DNA from: Nymphaea colorata
Taxonomy: Eukaryota > Streptophyta > Magnoliopsida > Nymphaeales > Nymphaeaceae
NCBI RefSeq assembly: GCF_008831285.2
Contig: NC_045150.1
Coordinates: 9,622,001 to 9,686,000, forward strand
Length of the DNA: 64,000 nucleotides
Direction: 5' to 3'
Of this stretch, positions 35,086-47,040 are shown piece by piece (position 1 is the first letter of the stretch; the number at the start of each line of letters is the position of its first letter). The position numbers were made by a program, and so were the translations under genes. Under the pieces are notes generated by a model. That model had not been told where the DNA came from. It saw nothing but the letters and a program-made list of their open reading frames with translations, and did not search any database.

Positions 35086-35792
35086 TGTGCGTGATATTCT
35101 TCCACATAAATTTTATTTATCCCAACACTTAAGAACTACGATGTTTGTAAAAGGTTATGGCCGTTCTATTATTGAAGATTACTGAAAAGTTTTGGGGCGA
35201 TTCGAAATATCTTATGAAAGAGCATAGTTTTATTGAAAGTTTCTGAAACGATCATATGAAATCTTTTTTTATAAAATGATTTACCGTTTTTCTAAAAGTT
35301 TAGGGGGCTCCATGAAATTGCTTTTGAGCAGGTTCTAATACCCTTTTGACGCTATTTTTTCTCATTTTCCTGGTTCATTTTCTCTCTCTTCTCTCCTGTC
35401 TTCGAGGGTTTGCTGTTCCCAACCGGGGTTTCATCCTGCTCGCGACGCGTCCCTGCGAGTCGAATAGGTTCTTCAGAGAAGAAAAACCGACGAAAAGGCA
35501 AGGTGATTGTCTTTCTTTTTTTTTTTTTTTGGGGGTGGGGGGTTGTGATTTGTTTTCTTGTGGATCTGTGGTTTCTTCGGCGTTGGGTTGCCTTGGCGCT
35601 TTCTTTTTGGGGCCGGTCTCGCCGATTGCCTGAAACCGGAGAGAGTGTGTGACGAGATGATACTCATGCTAGAGAGAGAGACACCAAGCGAGAGAGACGC
35701 TAGAGACTCGCCCAATACTTAAAGCTGAAAGAGGAAGAAGGCGATGGCGAGAGAGAGGATGTGGATGTCGCCAGGCCCCTAACGGACACAAG

Positions 35793-35850
35793 AAAAATGC
35801 GTGGAAAACAGTCGGATCCCTCATGGTCCGACTTTTTTCCATGCATTTTT
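35793..35850. repeat. 26-bp imperfect inverted repeat with 6-nt loop
   Basis: AAAAATGCGTGGAAAACAGT..GGATC pairs with GGTCCGAC..TTCCATGCATTTTT around the loop CCTCAT, with only a few mismatches. It is a strong hairpin. It lacks the longer foldback of most plant pre-miRNAs. Confidence 0.75.
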
Positions 35851-36149
35851 TTCCTGCATCCGTTCTGGATTCGAGAAAAATTTAAGGCGAATTTATGTGC
35901 GCCCGGAAAAAATTTTAAGTTTCGGAAAAAAATCCATAAAAGACTTTTGTCCATGCGTATGATTCTATTTATTTATTTATTTTTTAATGATGACGGTGAG
36001 CCTGACCCTCATGCCTTACGAGAATATCAAAATAATAAGGTTGGGACTTAATTCGGCGCCTGTTTACGACATGTGGTTGTTGTTTACCTTAACTTTCAAA
36101 ATGAGTTATTTATTGACATTGCTGAGTTATGAAGGTGACGTTTGTATTC

Positions 36150-36265
36150 ATTGTCTGGTTGTGGTATGATTTAATTGATTGGTAGATTGAGCATGAATTG
36201 TGTCAAATCATGGGGCTTTTATTGATTGTCTGATTGTAGTATGATTTAGTTGATAGGCAGATTGA
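36150..36265 (+). repeat. diverged direct duplication of 41 bp
   Basis: ATTGTCTGGTTGTGGTATGA.. at 36150-36190 recurs with a few substitutions at 36225-36265. Confidence 0.7.
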
Positions 36266-38496
36266 TACTTTTGATTTCTGATCCTTAGAGTCTGACCATG
36301 AATCTCAGAGCTTAGTGACGCCCAGACGAGTTGAGGGGAACTTCGTATATGGTTTGAACTTTTCGATAATTTCTTTGGCGTGTAGTTGTTTGGTGTTGTC
36401 TGTGGGTGTGGATATGCTCCAATCTGGATGGTTTCTCAAGTCTAAAATGAACATCAGGTTCCTTTTTGGATCCTAGTCTCAAGAGATAGGATAATGCCTA
36501 ACCAGTCAAGTTCACTTTTGTCATTAGGATCGTAGTCTCCAAGTTTTCCATGGTATGCTGTCTTTTGATAGAAACAATCAAACTTGAGTTAATCTCTCTA
36601 GTGTTTTTTTCTCTTTTCAAATGTTACGACACCTGCTTGGCTTCTGGTTCCAAGCGTAAAAGTAGAAGTCTTTTCACACTCTCTCTGATTGGTAAATTTT
36701 TATGTGCAGCTACCAACCTTGAAGCAATCAGCGAACCACTATACTGTTTAGCCCCATATCAAGCATCTTGCCTCTTTGGCATGAGACATTATATCAATCT
36801 TTATTTTTTCAGCGAGAATCTTTCTGTTACGTATCTAAATTTAGATGTTGTGTGTGGCCTCAAGGATCTGGTTAATCTATTGCTGATAATTGTTGGACCT
36901 CTTGCAGCAAGACAAATCTTTAACAGCATGTGTCTCATACGGGCCGTTAACATGACATGTCGAAGACTCTAAACTTCTGTATTTATAATCAGTTTGAAGC
37001 AGAGTTGGCAACATGAGTTTGAATGCTAACCGCCTGCCACTTGTTCCGCTGATTGACTCAGTAACTTAGATGAGTTTGGGTCTTAATTTTTTATTCTCGG
37101 CATACAAATAAGATATAGAATTATACATTCAAGCAAAGTCTGAGTAAATCGTTAAAGCAAGCACATAGTATCAATAATTTACATGTACAAATAGCAACGT
37201 AGTCGGTGAGAAGGCGGTAAAAGGGAATTGTGGAAAGTGCCAAGTTGAAGACCCTATATCAAGTTCCAACTCTGCTATTCTCTTGCCTGAGATTTTCAGT
37301 GTTGTGCTTATAAGACTTGATGCTGGTGGAACACCCTCATGACCAAAAATTGTTAATAGTTATTTACCTATACAAATATTCAATTGTGTGCATTCATCAA
37401 CATTGACCAATATTTGATTTTTTAGAGCAAGTATGGTTATGTGAATATTGACAAGAAAACCGTAAAATACATGGTACAAAAGCTGTGTAATCATTGTGAT
37501 GCATACCACATTTTTCTTTTTGTCCTTGTTGAAGACCATGATGTTATACATATAGGAAACTAAAGTTAGAGTTCGATTGTGTCTAATCAATGCATTAGTG
37601 AGCTGTTTGAGGTGCATTCTGGATAGACTTTGTGACTCACATATTGGGTGCATTTGGGCAGAAAAAATTCTAAATGGTTGAGTTTCTTTATCAGACTTGA
37701 TGTGATCAGTAACTGAGGTTCAGTTTTTAAGCAATGAATTGGTCACCTATTTAAAGTCTTATCCTGTTTCAACTTGGACGACTCAACTTACTCCTCAGGC
37801 TTGCCAAATACAGCCTGAAGAAGATGGTGTTAATACGTTTTTTGCGAACCCTTGAGCTCCTAGCAGTGGAAGGAATATTAGCAACATTTGGTTTTCAAGC
37901 AGAAAACTAATGTGATCTGTGATTGAGGTTACTTTTAGCAATGTTTTAAGAGAACATAGTCTTCCTTCTGTGTCTTATAATGCTTATTGGACGAGCAGTT
38001 GAGCTGATATGGTTTTCAAATGAGACCCTTGATGTAGGAGATGGTTGAAGTGATCCAGAATGTTCTGACATATTCGCCTGCTGCTAGAAGAAGTTGGTTG
38101 TGAAATTGCATAATTAATATTGGAGGCCTTCCACTGTTTTTTAGGTTGCACCACCACAAATCTTTGAAATAGTTTTGTGCAGGTTCATGAAAAATGAGGA
38201 CTTTCAGAAACCTGATTGGCCCCCATATGTATTTGCATCTAAAAACACTGTTATGGGTCTCTTGCTGTTTCAATTTATTTTCTGAAAATCATGTAAGAAA
38301 CATAGTGGAGCATCATCATGTGTGTCTTCCCTATCTTTTCTTTTGACATCTATCATGCTATCCATGATGTGCTATGCAGGTTCTGCAAAGCAGAGCTTGT
38401 TTTTTACCGTAATTGATTCTTGTTGTGTTATCCTTTGCAACATATTGTTCTGTCTTCTAAATATTTTTCTCTTCATTTCAGAAAGTTCACTTTCAC

Positions 38497-39742
38497 ATGG
38501 CGCACAACGAAGTTAAAGCGGTGAGTGCTGTTCTTCCTAACAGAAACTAGCTTGGCATCAAGTTTTCCTCAAACAGGAGCTTTTTTGCTATTTTTATTGA
38601 ACTAAGGCTCCTTTCTGGGAGCCAAGCAATGGGAGATAAAGGGTTGGATGGTGAATCCCCACAAGGCCCTTGCTCTTTGAGGTTCTGGATTTAGGCGTTG
38701 CTGGTGATAAGCCAATAACCTTTTTCCTTCCCTTTCTAGCAACGTCCTTGGTTCTTGTGGATGTCCTTCTGTAACCAGTTGTGGAGGCCAAGTCTTCCAT
38801 TCGGAGCATGTAGGAATAGAATATCACATCTGTGCTTGTACGGACTGATGTCCTATTATACTGATTTTGGTTTTCCACTTGATTCACCCAAAGGTGTTCA
38901 TGTTTGGAAACATATCAGAACTGTGTTTATTCTTGGATTGATGTGCAGTCTTCTTACCCTAGCTGTTTTTTTTTTTTTGGCAGAGTACACCTAAAAATTC
39001 CTTCAGAACTGCACGAATCCAATTAGTTGGTCGTCATCCTGATGTCTATGAGCCATGTGATGATTCATTTGCACTCGTTGATGCTCTCCTTGCTGATCGA
39101 TCCAATTTGTTAGAACTTAGACCTGTGATCTGCATGGAGTTAGGTTCTGGGAGTGGTTATGTGATTACATCTTTGGCCCTGATGCTTGGACAGGAGGAAT
39201 TTGGAACCCATTATTTTGCCACGGACATGAATGAAGATGCCACTCGTGTAACGGTAGAAACATTGGAAGCTCATGGAGTTCATGCCGAGGTCATCTCAAC
39301 CGACATTGCTTCTGGTTTGAGTAAGCGTTTGGCAAGATCAGTCGATGTAATTGTGGTGAACCCTCCTTATGTCCCCACTCCTGAAGACGAAGTGGGCAGT
39401 GAAGGACTAACGGCTGCCTGGGCCGGTGGTGAGAATGGGCGAACTGTAATTGACAGATTCCTGCCAGTAATCGATGAGCTTCTTTCATTGAGGGGCTGGT
39501 TCTATATGGTCACACTAACTGCAAACAATCCCTCACAAATTTGCCGCCTGATGAGGGACAAGGGATATGCTTCTCGGATTGTGGTTCAGAGGTCAACCGA
39601 GGAAGAGAGACTTCATGTTCTGAAATTTTGGCGTGATGCAGAAGCTGCATCTGAGTGCCCATCTCCAAGAAAGGGTCCTCCAACGAGAAGATCTTCTCTC
39701 TCGCAGCTGCCTGGTCTTTCGTTCTGGAGGAGCACCAATTGA
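38497..39742 (+). CDS. HEMK2: HEMK2-type glutamine N5-methyltransferase (eRF1 methylase), two coding exons
   Basis: Exons 38497-38520 (MAHNEVKA, donor GCG|GTGAGT) and 38984-39742 (acceptor TTGGCAG) join in phase 0 to give 260 aa. The class I SAM-dependent methyltransferase fold shows motif I ELGSGSG at residues 60-66 and the NPPY active-site motif at 134-137, preceded by DVIVV. Early HEMK2 signature blocks are intact: HPDVYEPCDDSFALVDALL, AWAGGENGRTVIDRFLP and RIVVQRSTEEERL. The orthologue with TRM112 methylates the Gln of the GGQ motif in release factor eRF1; a claimed N6-adenine DNA activity of the animal protein is disputed. The C-terminal Ser/Pro-rich tail ending LSFWRSTN is usual for plants. 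The 24-nt first coding exon is unusually small. A 5'-UTR intron is suggested by an acceptor at 38481. Confidence 0.92.
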
Positions 39743-42700
39743 AAATCAAAAGTGATTGATTGGAAAAAAGTTTTCGAGGGCCAACAAGAGAACCTGAAGA
39801 TTAAGTCTCCTGTTATACATGCTGCTGCTTGCACCAAAATGGACGCAGGTCAGATACTCGGGCTTGGAAGATGTACGTATATCAATGAAAGTTCAGAACA
39901 GTCATGAAATATCCTGCAGATAAATGGTAGCCCTGAGCGTAGGGTAAAATTGAATCCAGTCCGTGGTGTGGAAATACCTGAAAGGATTAGAGGAGAGGAT
40001 GGCCAAAACCGTAAATAAGCCAGGTTTTATTCGCATATAAGCAGAAACAATGCGATCACCCTTTTGTTAGGGTTCATGTAAAGGTGAAATATATAAATGA
40101 TTAGCATCTCCCTAGGATGACTTGTTCACTTCACAGGTATGTCTCGAACAAACTGAGTCTCTCCGTGGTCTCTACTATATTTGACATTTTCCATGAAGCT
40201 TGTGACTGCAGCCTTCTCTGCAAGTCTGAAAAGAAATGATACGGCAGTAGGTTGTGCTTTATACAGGGTTATGTATAGGTGAAAGATTGGTGTCAGCAAA
40301 ATGGTTATACCTCACATGATATTGAATTTTTGTTTTATACAGTCGTAAGAAGAACTTGAATTATGCCCAGTCGGGAAAGTGGCATAATATTCTATTTGTG
40401 CTGGTGGTTCAGTGTATCGAATTTTTTTTACTTGCTACGGGAATAAACTGCATTACAGGCTTACAGTCGATCGTTGTCGACAAGTATCATTATGGTTTCA
40501 TGCTCTTTTTCTGTTTCTATATTTGCTAATCTCTGAGTGCATAATCTCTTATCCAAGTTTGCAAGAATCAGTTGAGTGTGAATGTTCTCTATCCAGCTTT
40601 GTTCTCAGAGAAGTGTTTCTAGAAAGGCAGAAATGTTTCTAGAAAGGCTGATGGTTCGATCTTTTTAGCAACCTGACACCAGACAGGTTTCTACTGGAAT
40701 GTGAGTGTACATTGTTCTCAGGTCCCTTGTCACCCCACGTCTCCCTTTCTCAGCGGGTTTCTTTTCTCTTTCTTTATTCCTCCCACCCCTACTCGAGGCA
40801 TGACATACAGGAGGTCTCCAACGATGACGGTCCTAGACAACTCTGGCGAGGTAGATCACTTTTATGAGCAATGTTGTAAATATTGGTTTCTATTTTTCAT
40901 TGAGACATGCTAAATTTATATATCAATGTTGCAAAAATCAGATGCCATCGCGTATCGACATCTTAAACTTGCGGTGTATTAAGCCATAACCTTTAATGAT
41001 CATGAAAGAATATTTTGTTTGTTTTGCTTCTAATCTTTTTTAAAATAAAATAAAAAGTTTTAAAGATCATGTTGTATTGCCCAGACTGCCCATTGGCGTA
41101 AAAGGGGCTTTTCCAAGATTGGCCGACTGTCGTTCCAAATCGAACCCTGCGGCTTCCCACCATTTTAAATATAAATACCAAAAATTGCTAGGTTGACTGA
41201 CTGTCGTCAGAAGTGCTGCAGCGGACACCACCGAAAGAAACATATAGACGTTACTATATAAATGAGTCTAATTTCGATAACCCATTTGACACTTTCTTTA
41301 TAAAACAGATCGAGTTGATTTAAGCGCAGGTATCGACCATCAAATGAGAAGCTGATTAACAAATGATTTAGCCGGCCACATCTGAGAAAATGCTGCGCAG
41401 CTCGTCTACTAATTATAGATGTCAATGTATCACCATTCACACATATGGCTATCACTTGCTTTTGGAATGGTTAGACACAAAGTTGTAAATATAAGTTGTT
41501 CTGGCTGACAGGATTCTTATGGCAGATCAATATCGATGCGAGGGAAGATCAAAGAGATCTCACAAATACATTTTTACCACGTTCGGATGGGCCTGCTGGA
41601 GTTGAAGAGGTCCTGTCAGCCGGAGCAAGCCTATAAAACGGCAAATTTCTGTCTTCTTGTGTCATTTTTCAATCCAGGAAGAGTTTAAAGCCTTTGTCTA
41701 GGAGCTTTCACAGCACCTAACCGGGCATCAAGTTCTTTCCAGAGTCTGCCACATGAGGAAACTGCAGCTCCATCGGCATAAAGCTCTCAAAGAATCAGAG
41801 GTTTCAAACCAGTCTTGGAAGATATTTCAAACCTATTCAAGTATAATCCTGCTTGTTCTTACGGGATCATGCACTAATGAAATTATGAATCATACAGCGG
41901 TGACTGAAATTTCCAACCGCACAGAGCCAGTCAAGCATCACCTTAATTGCACTTCAGCAGCTAATTTGCGAGATGTCTCCATGAAAACGAAAGTGCCTGC
42001 GCACCTTTGGAAGGGAGGGAACGTGATAACTTGGACGCATCCCCCGGCCCTTCTCATTAGCTTCCGCGTTTGGTGGCCCGAAATCCCCTTTTTCAATCAC
42101 CGATTTTATAGCATGTACCTGTAAGCAGCTCAGCCAACCAAAGACGTGAAAAGGTGAGAATCAGGCAGAAGAGTCGGTGTGTCTTAATCCCTCTAAGCCA
42201 TCGAAGCAACATTCTGTCACAGTAGACTTTCCAGATTGAGGTCAAGAATGAATGGAAGTCGTGAAGAAAAAGAGAACCAAACGCAGGAAAGTCCACGTCT
42301 GCGGGGGGCAGTGCTCTGCACAGCAGTTGTGCTGTTCATGAAAAGCAGAAAGAGGGCGAAGAATTCCACGCTCACACACATGCAAGCACAAACGGGGACC
42401 AAGTATAGAAAGTCGGATGCCTGCAAACCCCACCGAAAGCGGTGAATTGGTGGCCCACCAGTTCCAAGAGCAGCTTTTTATTTTTTTTAATTTCTCACCA
42501 GCCAAACAGTAGCAGACACCAATTCTGCAGCCAACCATAACACCAAAAAACTGCCAATAAGATGGTCAGATTTTTATCTTCCGAATCCAACTCAACGAAG
42601 ATGTCCTGGAAAGAAAATGAGGACAGATATTGAACCGAGCAACTCATGGCTCGTACCAGTTCCGCGCATACCACACCCCACAGTGTCAACAAGCTAACGA

Positions 42701-42924
42701 CCTAAAATTTTGACCCACCTCGCTAGAATTAATGGACCGACCATGAACAAGCCTTCTTCGTAATAGAGCTTTGATCGAATTTGGCCTATCACTTTGTCTA
42801 TGAATTTTCTTCGATACATATAAGCTGATTAACAAAATCACTCAGCATTTCAAGTATCAATTTGCTCATATGATCACATGATCGTTGAATTGCACTTAAT
42901 GATTTTCGGCTCAAAATTGAATTC
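39743..42924. other. HEMK2 3' UTR then intergenic, no gene recognised
   Basis: The first few hundred bases must include the 3' UTR of the HEMK2-like gene; AATAAA occurs near 40442, and shorter variants nearer. The remaining frames (for example 41753-42124 plus, 42242-42538 minus) show no recognisable domain or splice structure. Confidence 0.5.
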
Positions 42925-43552
42925 AAACTTGGCTTGTTATGTCGATCAAACACTTAAATGAGAAGTTTATACGATCTATGAACATTATCAAACAACTACC
43001 AACTTTACGCTACTTTCATAAATTAAACAAACTAAGCTTGAGCATGCACGCTTCAGTCATGTCCGCTACTAGTTTGCCAGCTCTAGAAAAAAGACACACC
43101 AGCCTTCCTCGTTTCTGTTGACTCGCAGGTGAAGTCATCAATTAGAACCCCACAGAACATCTGGAAACCAATGACGGCAATAGGTTTTTGCTCCTGCCCT
43201 CCATTTATGAAGAACTACGTCACGGACGAACGGCATGAGCATGCAATGAACATAAATAGATCGACAACGTTCTGTCAAACAAACATGAACAAAAGCATGA
43301 ACACGGATCCAGAGGACATGATGTTTGGTAACACGTTACCACCCATGAAGATCCTACATAAATCCATGGTTACACCAATCTTAAAAATAAAGCCAACAGA
43401 GAAGCAACTGATAACAGACCATCCCGCATATATAACAATTTGGGATAGCTCGGCAGGCCATGCAGCAGTTAAAGTAACTGTGAAGAGTAGAGGAACCCCT
43501 GAAAAGCGCAAACACCATCCAGCAGTCAAGCGCTAAAAGCCGCATCGCTTTC

Positions 43553-46061
43553 TTAGAATTTCTTTTCTTTCAATGGCCCCTTGGGGATTTTACTAAGTAC
43601 TTTAGCATCAAAGACAGCATATTGCTTCTTGATTTCAATTCCAGCCTTCTTCGCTGCAGAATCAATCTGATCTTCATATTTCTCGTAAAATACTGGTACA
43701 GTGTGCAACGTCACGAAAGCTGTTATAGTAGGAACCAGGCGTTAGTTATAAAGTAACTTCCGGCAAAAGAAAAAAGGAAATATCCATAGTAAAAGGTGAT
43801 AAAAATGAACTTCACCTGTGTAGAACAGAGTAAGGAAGTTGCACCAACTCCCAACAACAGAGAGAACCCATAGGCCAGCAATCACCTGAATGCCGCAAGA
43901 AGGCATCTTAATCAAGCAAAGGACATGGTGCATAAAAGAATAAATAAAGCACAAGTTTTGAGAGATCAGCTTACACCAAGAAATTTCTTAAGATCACGTC
44001 CTAAAGCCACTTCACGTAGAAGAGTGAATGCCCGGTTTAGTTCAAATCTCAGACCAAGGGCAATGTTGACAACAACATCCTCTGGGATATGAACTTGTGG
44101 GATCTGTGGTGGAGCCCTACGGTCATTCAAAAACATAAAGCTCGTCAAATTCTTCAAAACTGCAAGAATTCTTGAATTCAAACGTGCAAATTCCCTCTAT
44201 CTTGGTGAATAAAGCAAAGGAAGGAGCTTACTTATTGATGAATGAAGTTGCATTGGACCAGAGAAACAAAATTGCCAGCGTGAGTATGAGACAGTGGCAA
44301 ACAAGGGTGAGCAGATGATATCCAAGCCATTCAAAAAGAAGCCAGATCAGAGTAACTCCACCGAGAATGCCAGCTGAGATCTTCTTATTTCTCCAAAGGA
44401 AAATATCAGCAGCTGCACAACGAAACCAACAAAATTATTATTTAAGATCCACATAGTAAAATAAGATAACCCCAATTCAAGAGACAAACTTTTGAACATG
44501 AAAATAGCAAACAAAGGATCCCAATAGATTCTGAGTCATAGCCACATTGATCAATGATCCAATCCAGGCCTTAGAAATCACACATATGTAGGATAGTTTA
44601 GCATAGACACTACCGAGTACATGGATCCAAGCAAGCTCAACACAATCAAAGCATCTGAAACACTATCTATCCAGAAACTGCATTCAATTCAATGAGGACC
44701 TTTTTTTAACGCCTCCATTAGTGGGACGATTAGTAGAGCTATCTACTATCTACTACACCTGTCTTCTCTATGAGACCGATCATTTTCCTAAAAAGGATTG
44801 CTCAAATCCTGCAATATCTTTAGAGCAAAAAAGCTCCAAAAAACTTAATCTAAGTAGTTTTTCTGGTGGAGAGGGCCACATATAAGGATTGAAACTGGGG
44901 AAGAGGGAAGTTAATTCAAAATGAAAAAGAATAGATGAGAAACCAATTGCACCGAGCTAAACTGAAATGGCATTCAACAGGCTCGAGATTTAAAGAATCC
45001 AATGCATTCTTCTTCGTCTGCACCACAAAATCCAGGAGCAATCCGAGAGTTAAGAGGAAACGATTCTGTGTCCAAGCAGATCCATCATATTTAAGGAATC
45101 TTAAGGAAGCCCGAGAGCCTCAAAAAACAAGTACCAATGCAAAATTCCCCGTCTAAAGCCACAATAATATCACAACTAGATCAGCCTTTCTCACGCCTTT
45201 CATTTTCCTGTAACAGCACAAAACACACCTTGTTGAAATGACTGACAACGATTCGTATCTCGTCCACAGCATCTTCGATAATTAGAAACTCCTTCATAGG
45301 ATCTCAAACGAGAACGGTAAATAAAACTTTCACAGAAAAACAAAAACTTGCATAACATCCATTGGAAAAAGGCGATCAATCTCCCCATATCCCACTAAAA
45401 ACATAACTTGGCTGCAACCGTTGGGACAAAGGCCCTTTCCTCCCAGAAAGAAAAACCATTTGAATCAAGATCACCGATAAACGCCCGCTGGGGCACAAAA
45501 AGTAACTCCTTTCCTCTGAGAAACAGAAAAGCATGACGTGATCACCGAGGATCACCGATAAATAAAAATACCCAACCGAATGCAAAAAGGTTCTAAGCAA
45601 GAGATCTGCGAACCCAAATCCAGGGCATGCCAACAAGAAGATCAGCAGATAAACTAAACAAACCCCATTTCATCTAAAACCCTGACTTTCACCAAAGCTT
45701 TCACAACTCGACAAACCCCCAAAGGAAAAAAAAAATCAGAAACAACTCCTGACCTCCGTCATTCAACGATCAAATGTACAAACAAGAACCCCAGGAACCA
45801 TTTATCAATATATGTACGTTCCAGAAAAAACGAAGAAGATCAAACGAGGAAGTGCAGAGACTCACGCTTTCCCCCACCGAGCACCTTGTGTACGGGCTGC
45901 TGCCTCCCGAACAGCCGGTAAACAGCGGACTGGACGGATGGCTTCTTCTTGTCATCGTCAGAATCGGAGGACGACGACGAGTCGTGGTGGTGCAGTTTCT
46001 CCTCTATCTTCTCCATCACGCTTCCGATCACCGAACTGGTGCCCTCCTCGTGCTCCGCCAT
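43553..46061 (-). CDS. RTNLB: reticulon-like protein B (RTNLB), copy A, five exons
   Basis: Exons, in order of transcription: 46061-45866, 44412-44232, 44116-43975, 43885-43816, 43719-43553 (196, 181, 142, 70 and 167 nt). All introns are GT-AG and the product is 251 aa. The N-terminus is acidic/Ser-rich ([17 protein letters not shown]) and followed by [22 protein letters not shown], the usual plant RTNLB entry to the reticulon homology domain. Two long hydrophobic stretches follow (about 78-119 and 174-205), separated by the hydrophilic loop with PEVHIPED-type sequence and [21 protein letters not shown]. The end is [10 protein letters not shown]-like ([12 protein letters not shown]). Reticulons wedge into the ER membrane as hairpins and shape tubules. 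The start ATG has context AGCCATGGC. It is a paralogue of the gene at 51298-53876. Confidence 0.95.
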
Positions 46062-46195
46062 GGCTTTCCTGCAGCAGGAAAAGCCCCAAACGCTAGCCCT
46101 ATGAGAGAGATCCCAACGGAATCCGGGGAAAAAAATGTCCGAAAATCTCCGAGCAGACAGAACAAGAAGGACCTCAGCACCGCCGCGCGCGCCCT

Positions 46196-46212
46196 TCACT
46201 ATAAAAACCATC
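46196..46212 (-). promoter_or_regulatory. TATA-like element conserved between the reticulon copies (A)
   Basis: The plus strand reads CTATAAAA followed by C(C/G)TCGCCGGG, so the minus strand reads TTTTATAG about 140 bp before the ATG. The same motif and flank occur at 54014-54030 upstream of copy B, in the same position. It could act as a non-canonical TATA element for the reticulon gene or as a canonical one for the opposite direction. Confidence 0.4.
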
Positions 46213-46354
46213 GCCGGGGCCCGGCGGGGGCGACGGCAGGGCCGGTTCGGAGCCTCTAACGTCCGTCCGATCTACCGAACCTAATTCCTAACCTGTGGTT
46301 CGGATTTCTCGCTGAACGAGAACATAAATAAGGCCCATTTTTTTAATTATTCCC

Positions 46355-46475
46355 ATGAGCTTAACGGCGAGGGTACTTGACGGCGACGTTCTGCCTTCAT
46401 CGATAAGGAATCCAAACGATCGGTTGGAGGGATCTTAAACGGCGTCAAGTTTCCGTCAATGTGCCACCTGTAGGG
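46355..46475. promoter_or_regulatory. conserved upstream block of the reticulon duplication (A)
   Basis: GAGCTTAACGGCG, GGAGGGATCTTAAACGGCGT, TTCCGTYA and GTGCCACC occur here in the same order as at 54870-55000. The block is about 300-415 bp upstream of the copy A start codon. It contains two AACGG cores, which is the core of MYB3R/MSA-type sites. The regulatory role is inferred only from conservation. Confidence 0.45.
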
Positions 46476-46794
46476 ACGGACAGGGTCTAGTCGGTCGGCC
46501 GACCATAAAGTCGCTCGCTCCACAAATATCACGGAATCGAAACACATCTCCGCATTTTATTGACGAAATTACCCTTTCTCACCAATGCATTTATTCCACC
46601 CGTATCCATATATTTTTGAACTCCACTTCGTAGTTAGAGGTAATGTAAAGCTATCAATTATTACTCAAAACATTGTTTTCTTCAATAATTTACTTGGAGA
46701 AAAAGCTGAATTTATACTTTTGCAATATGTTGAACCTACATTTCGACAAAATTTGTTGATGAATGAGAAGTTGAAGGCAGTAATTATTTGTTTA

Positions 46795-47040
46795 TAAACT
46801 AGTCGAGGTCGAGTCAAAATGTTCAACGAGTCGAATTTGAACCAAACTCTCTACATAACGAATGAACGGTAAAAGAAACAAGACGTGTTTGATGTAAAAT
46901 GAGTCGAGTTAAGCTCAATGTTGTATTGTCAAGTCGAGTTCAAACTTATCATGTTGAGCTGGACAAGTTTTTTGAGTAGAGTCAACTTCAAACTTTGCTC
47001 AAACAACTCGAGCTCAACTTGGCTCATATGCAGCACTAGG
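46795..47040. repeat. GAGCTCGAGCTTGGCTCG-type dispersed repeat, copy 3
   Basis: Starts with GTCGAGGTCGAGTC, has an AT-rich centre and ends CAACTCGAGCTCAACTTGGC..ATATGCAGCACTA. Same layout as the copies at 23981 and 25180. Confidence 0.6.

Larger units (their letters stand above)
35340..38481 (+). other. possible 5' leader exon and 5'-UTR intron of the HEMK2-like gene
   Basis: A C/T-rich segment at 35345-35502 ends at AAG|GTGATT. A good acceptor (CTTCATTTCAG, 38481) lies 15 nt before the HEMK2 ATG. A non-coding first exon joined over a 3-kb intron would fit a plant 5'-UTR intron, but internal exons are possible and nothing here proves transcription. Inside are the hairpin at 35793-35850 and the duplicated 41-mer at 36150-36265. 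No protein-coding exon is recognised. Confidence 0.3.
42925..46480 (-). repeat. tandem segmental duplication, copy A
   Basis: This block and 50670-55010 are homologous and in the same orientation. Homology covers all five reticulon exons, recognisable parts of the introns, about 600 bp of 3' flank (GGCTTGTTAT, AAGCATGAACACGGA, ATGGTTACAC.AATCTTA.AAATAAAGCC) and upstream DNA. Exons are best conserved and introns carry many indels, so the event is not recent. Confidence 0.85.
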
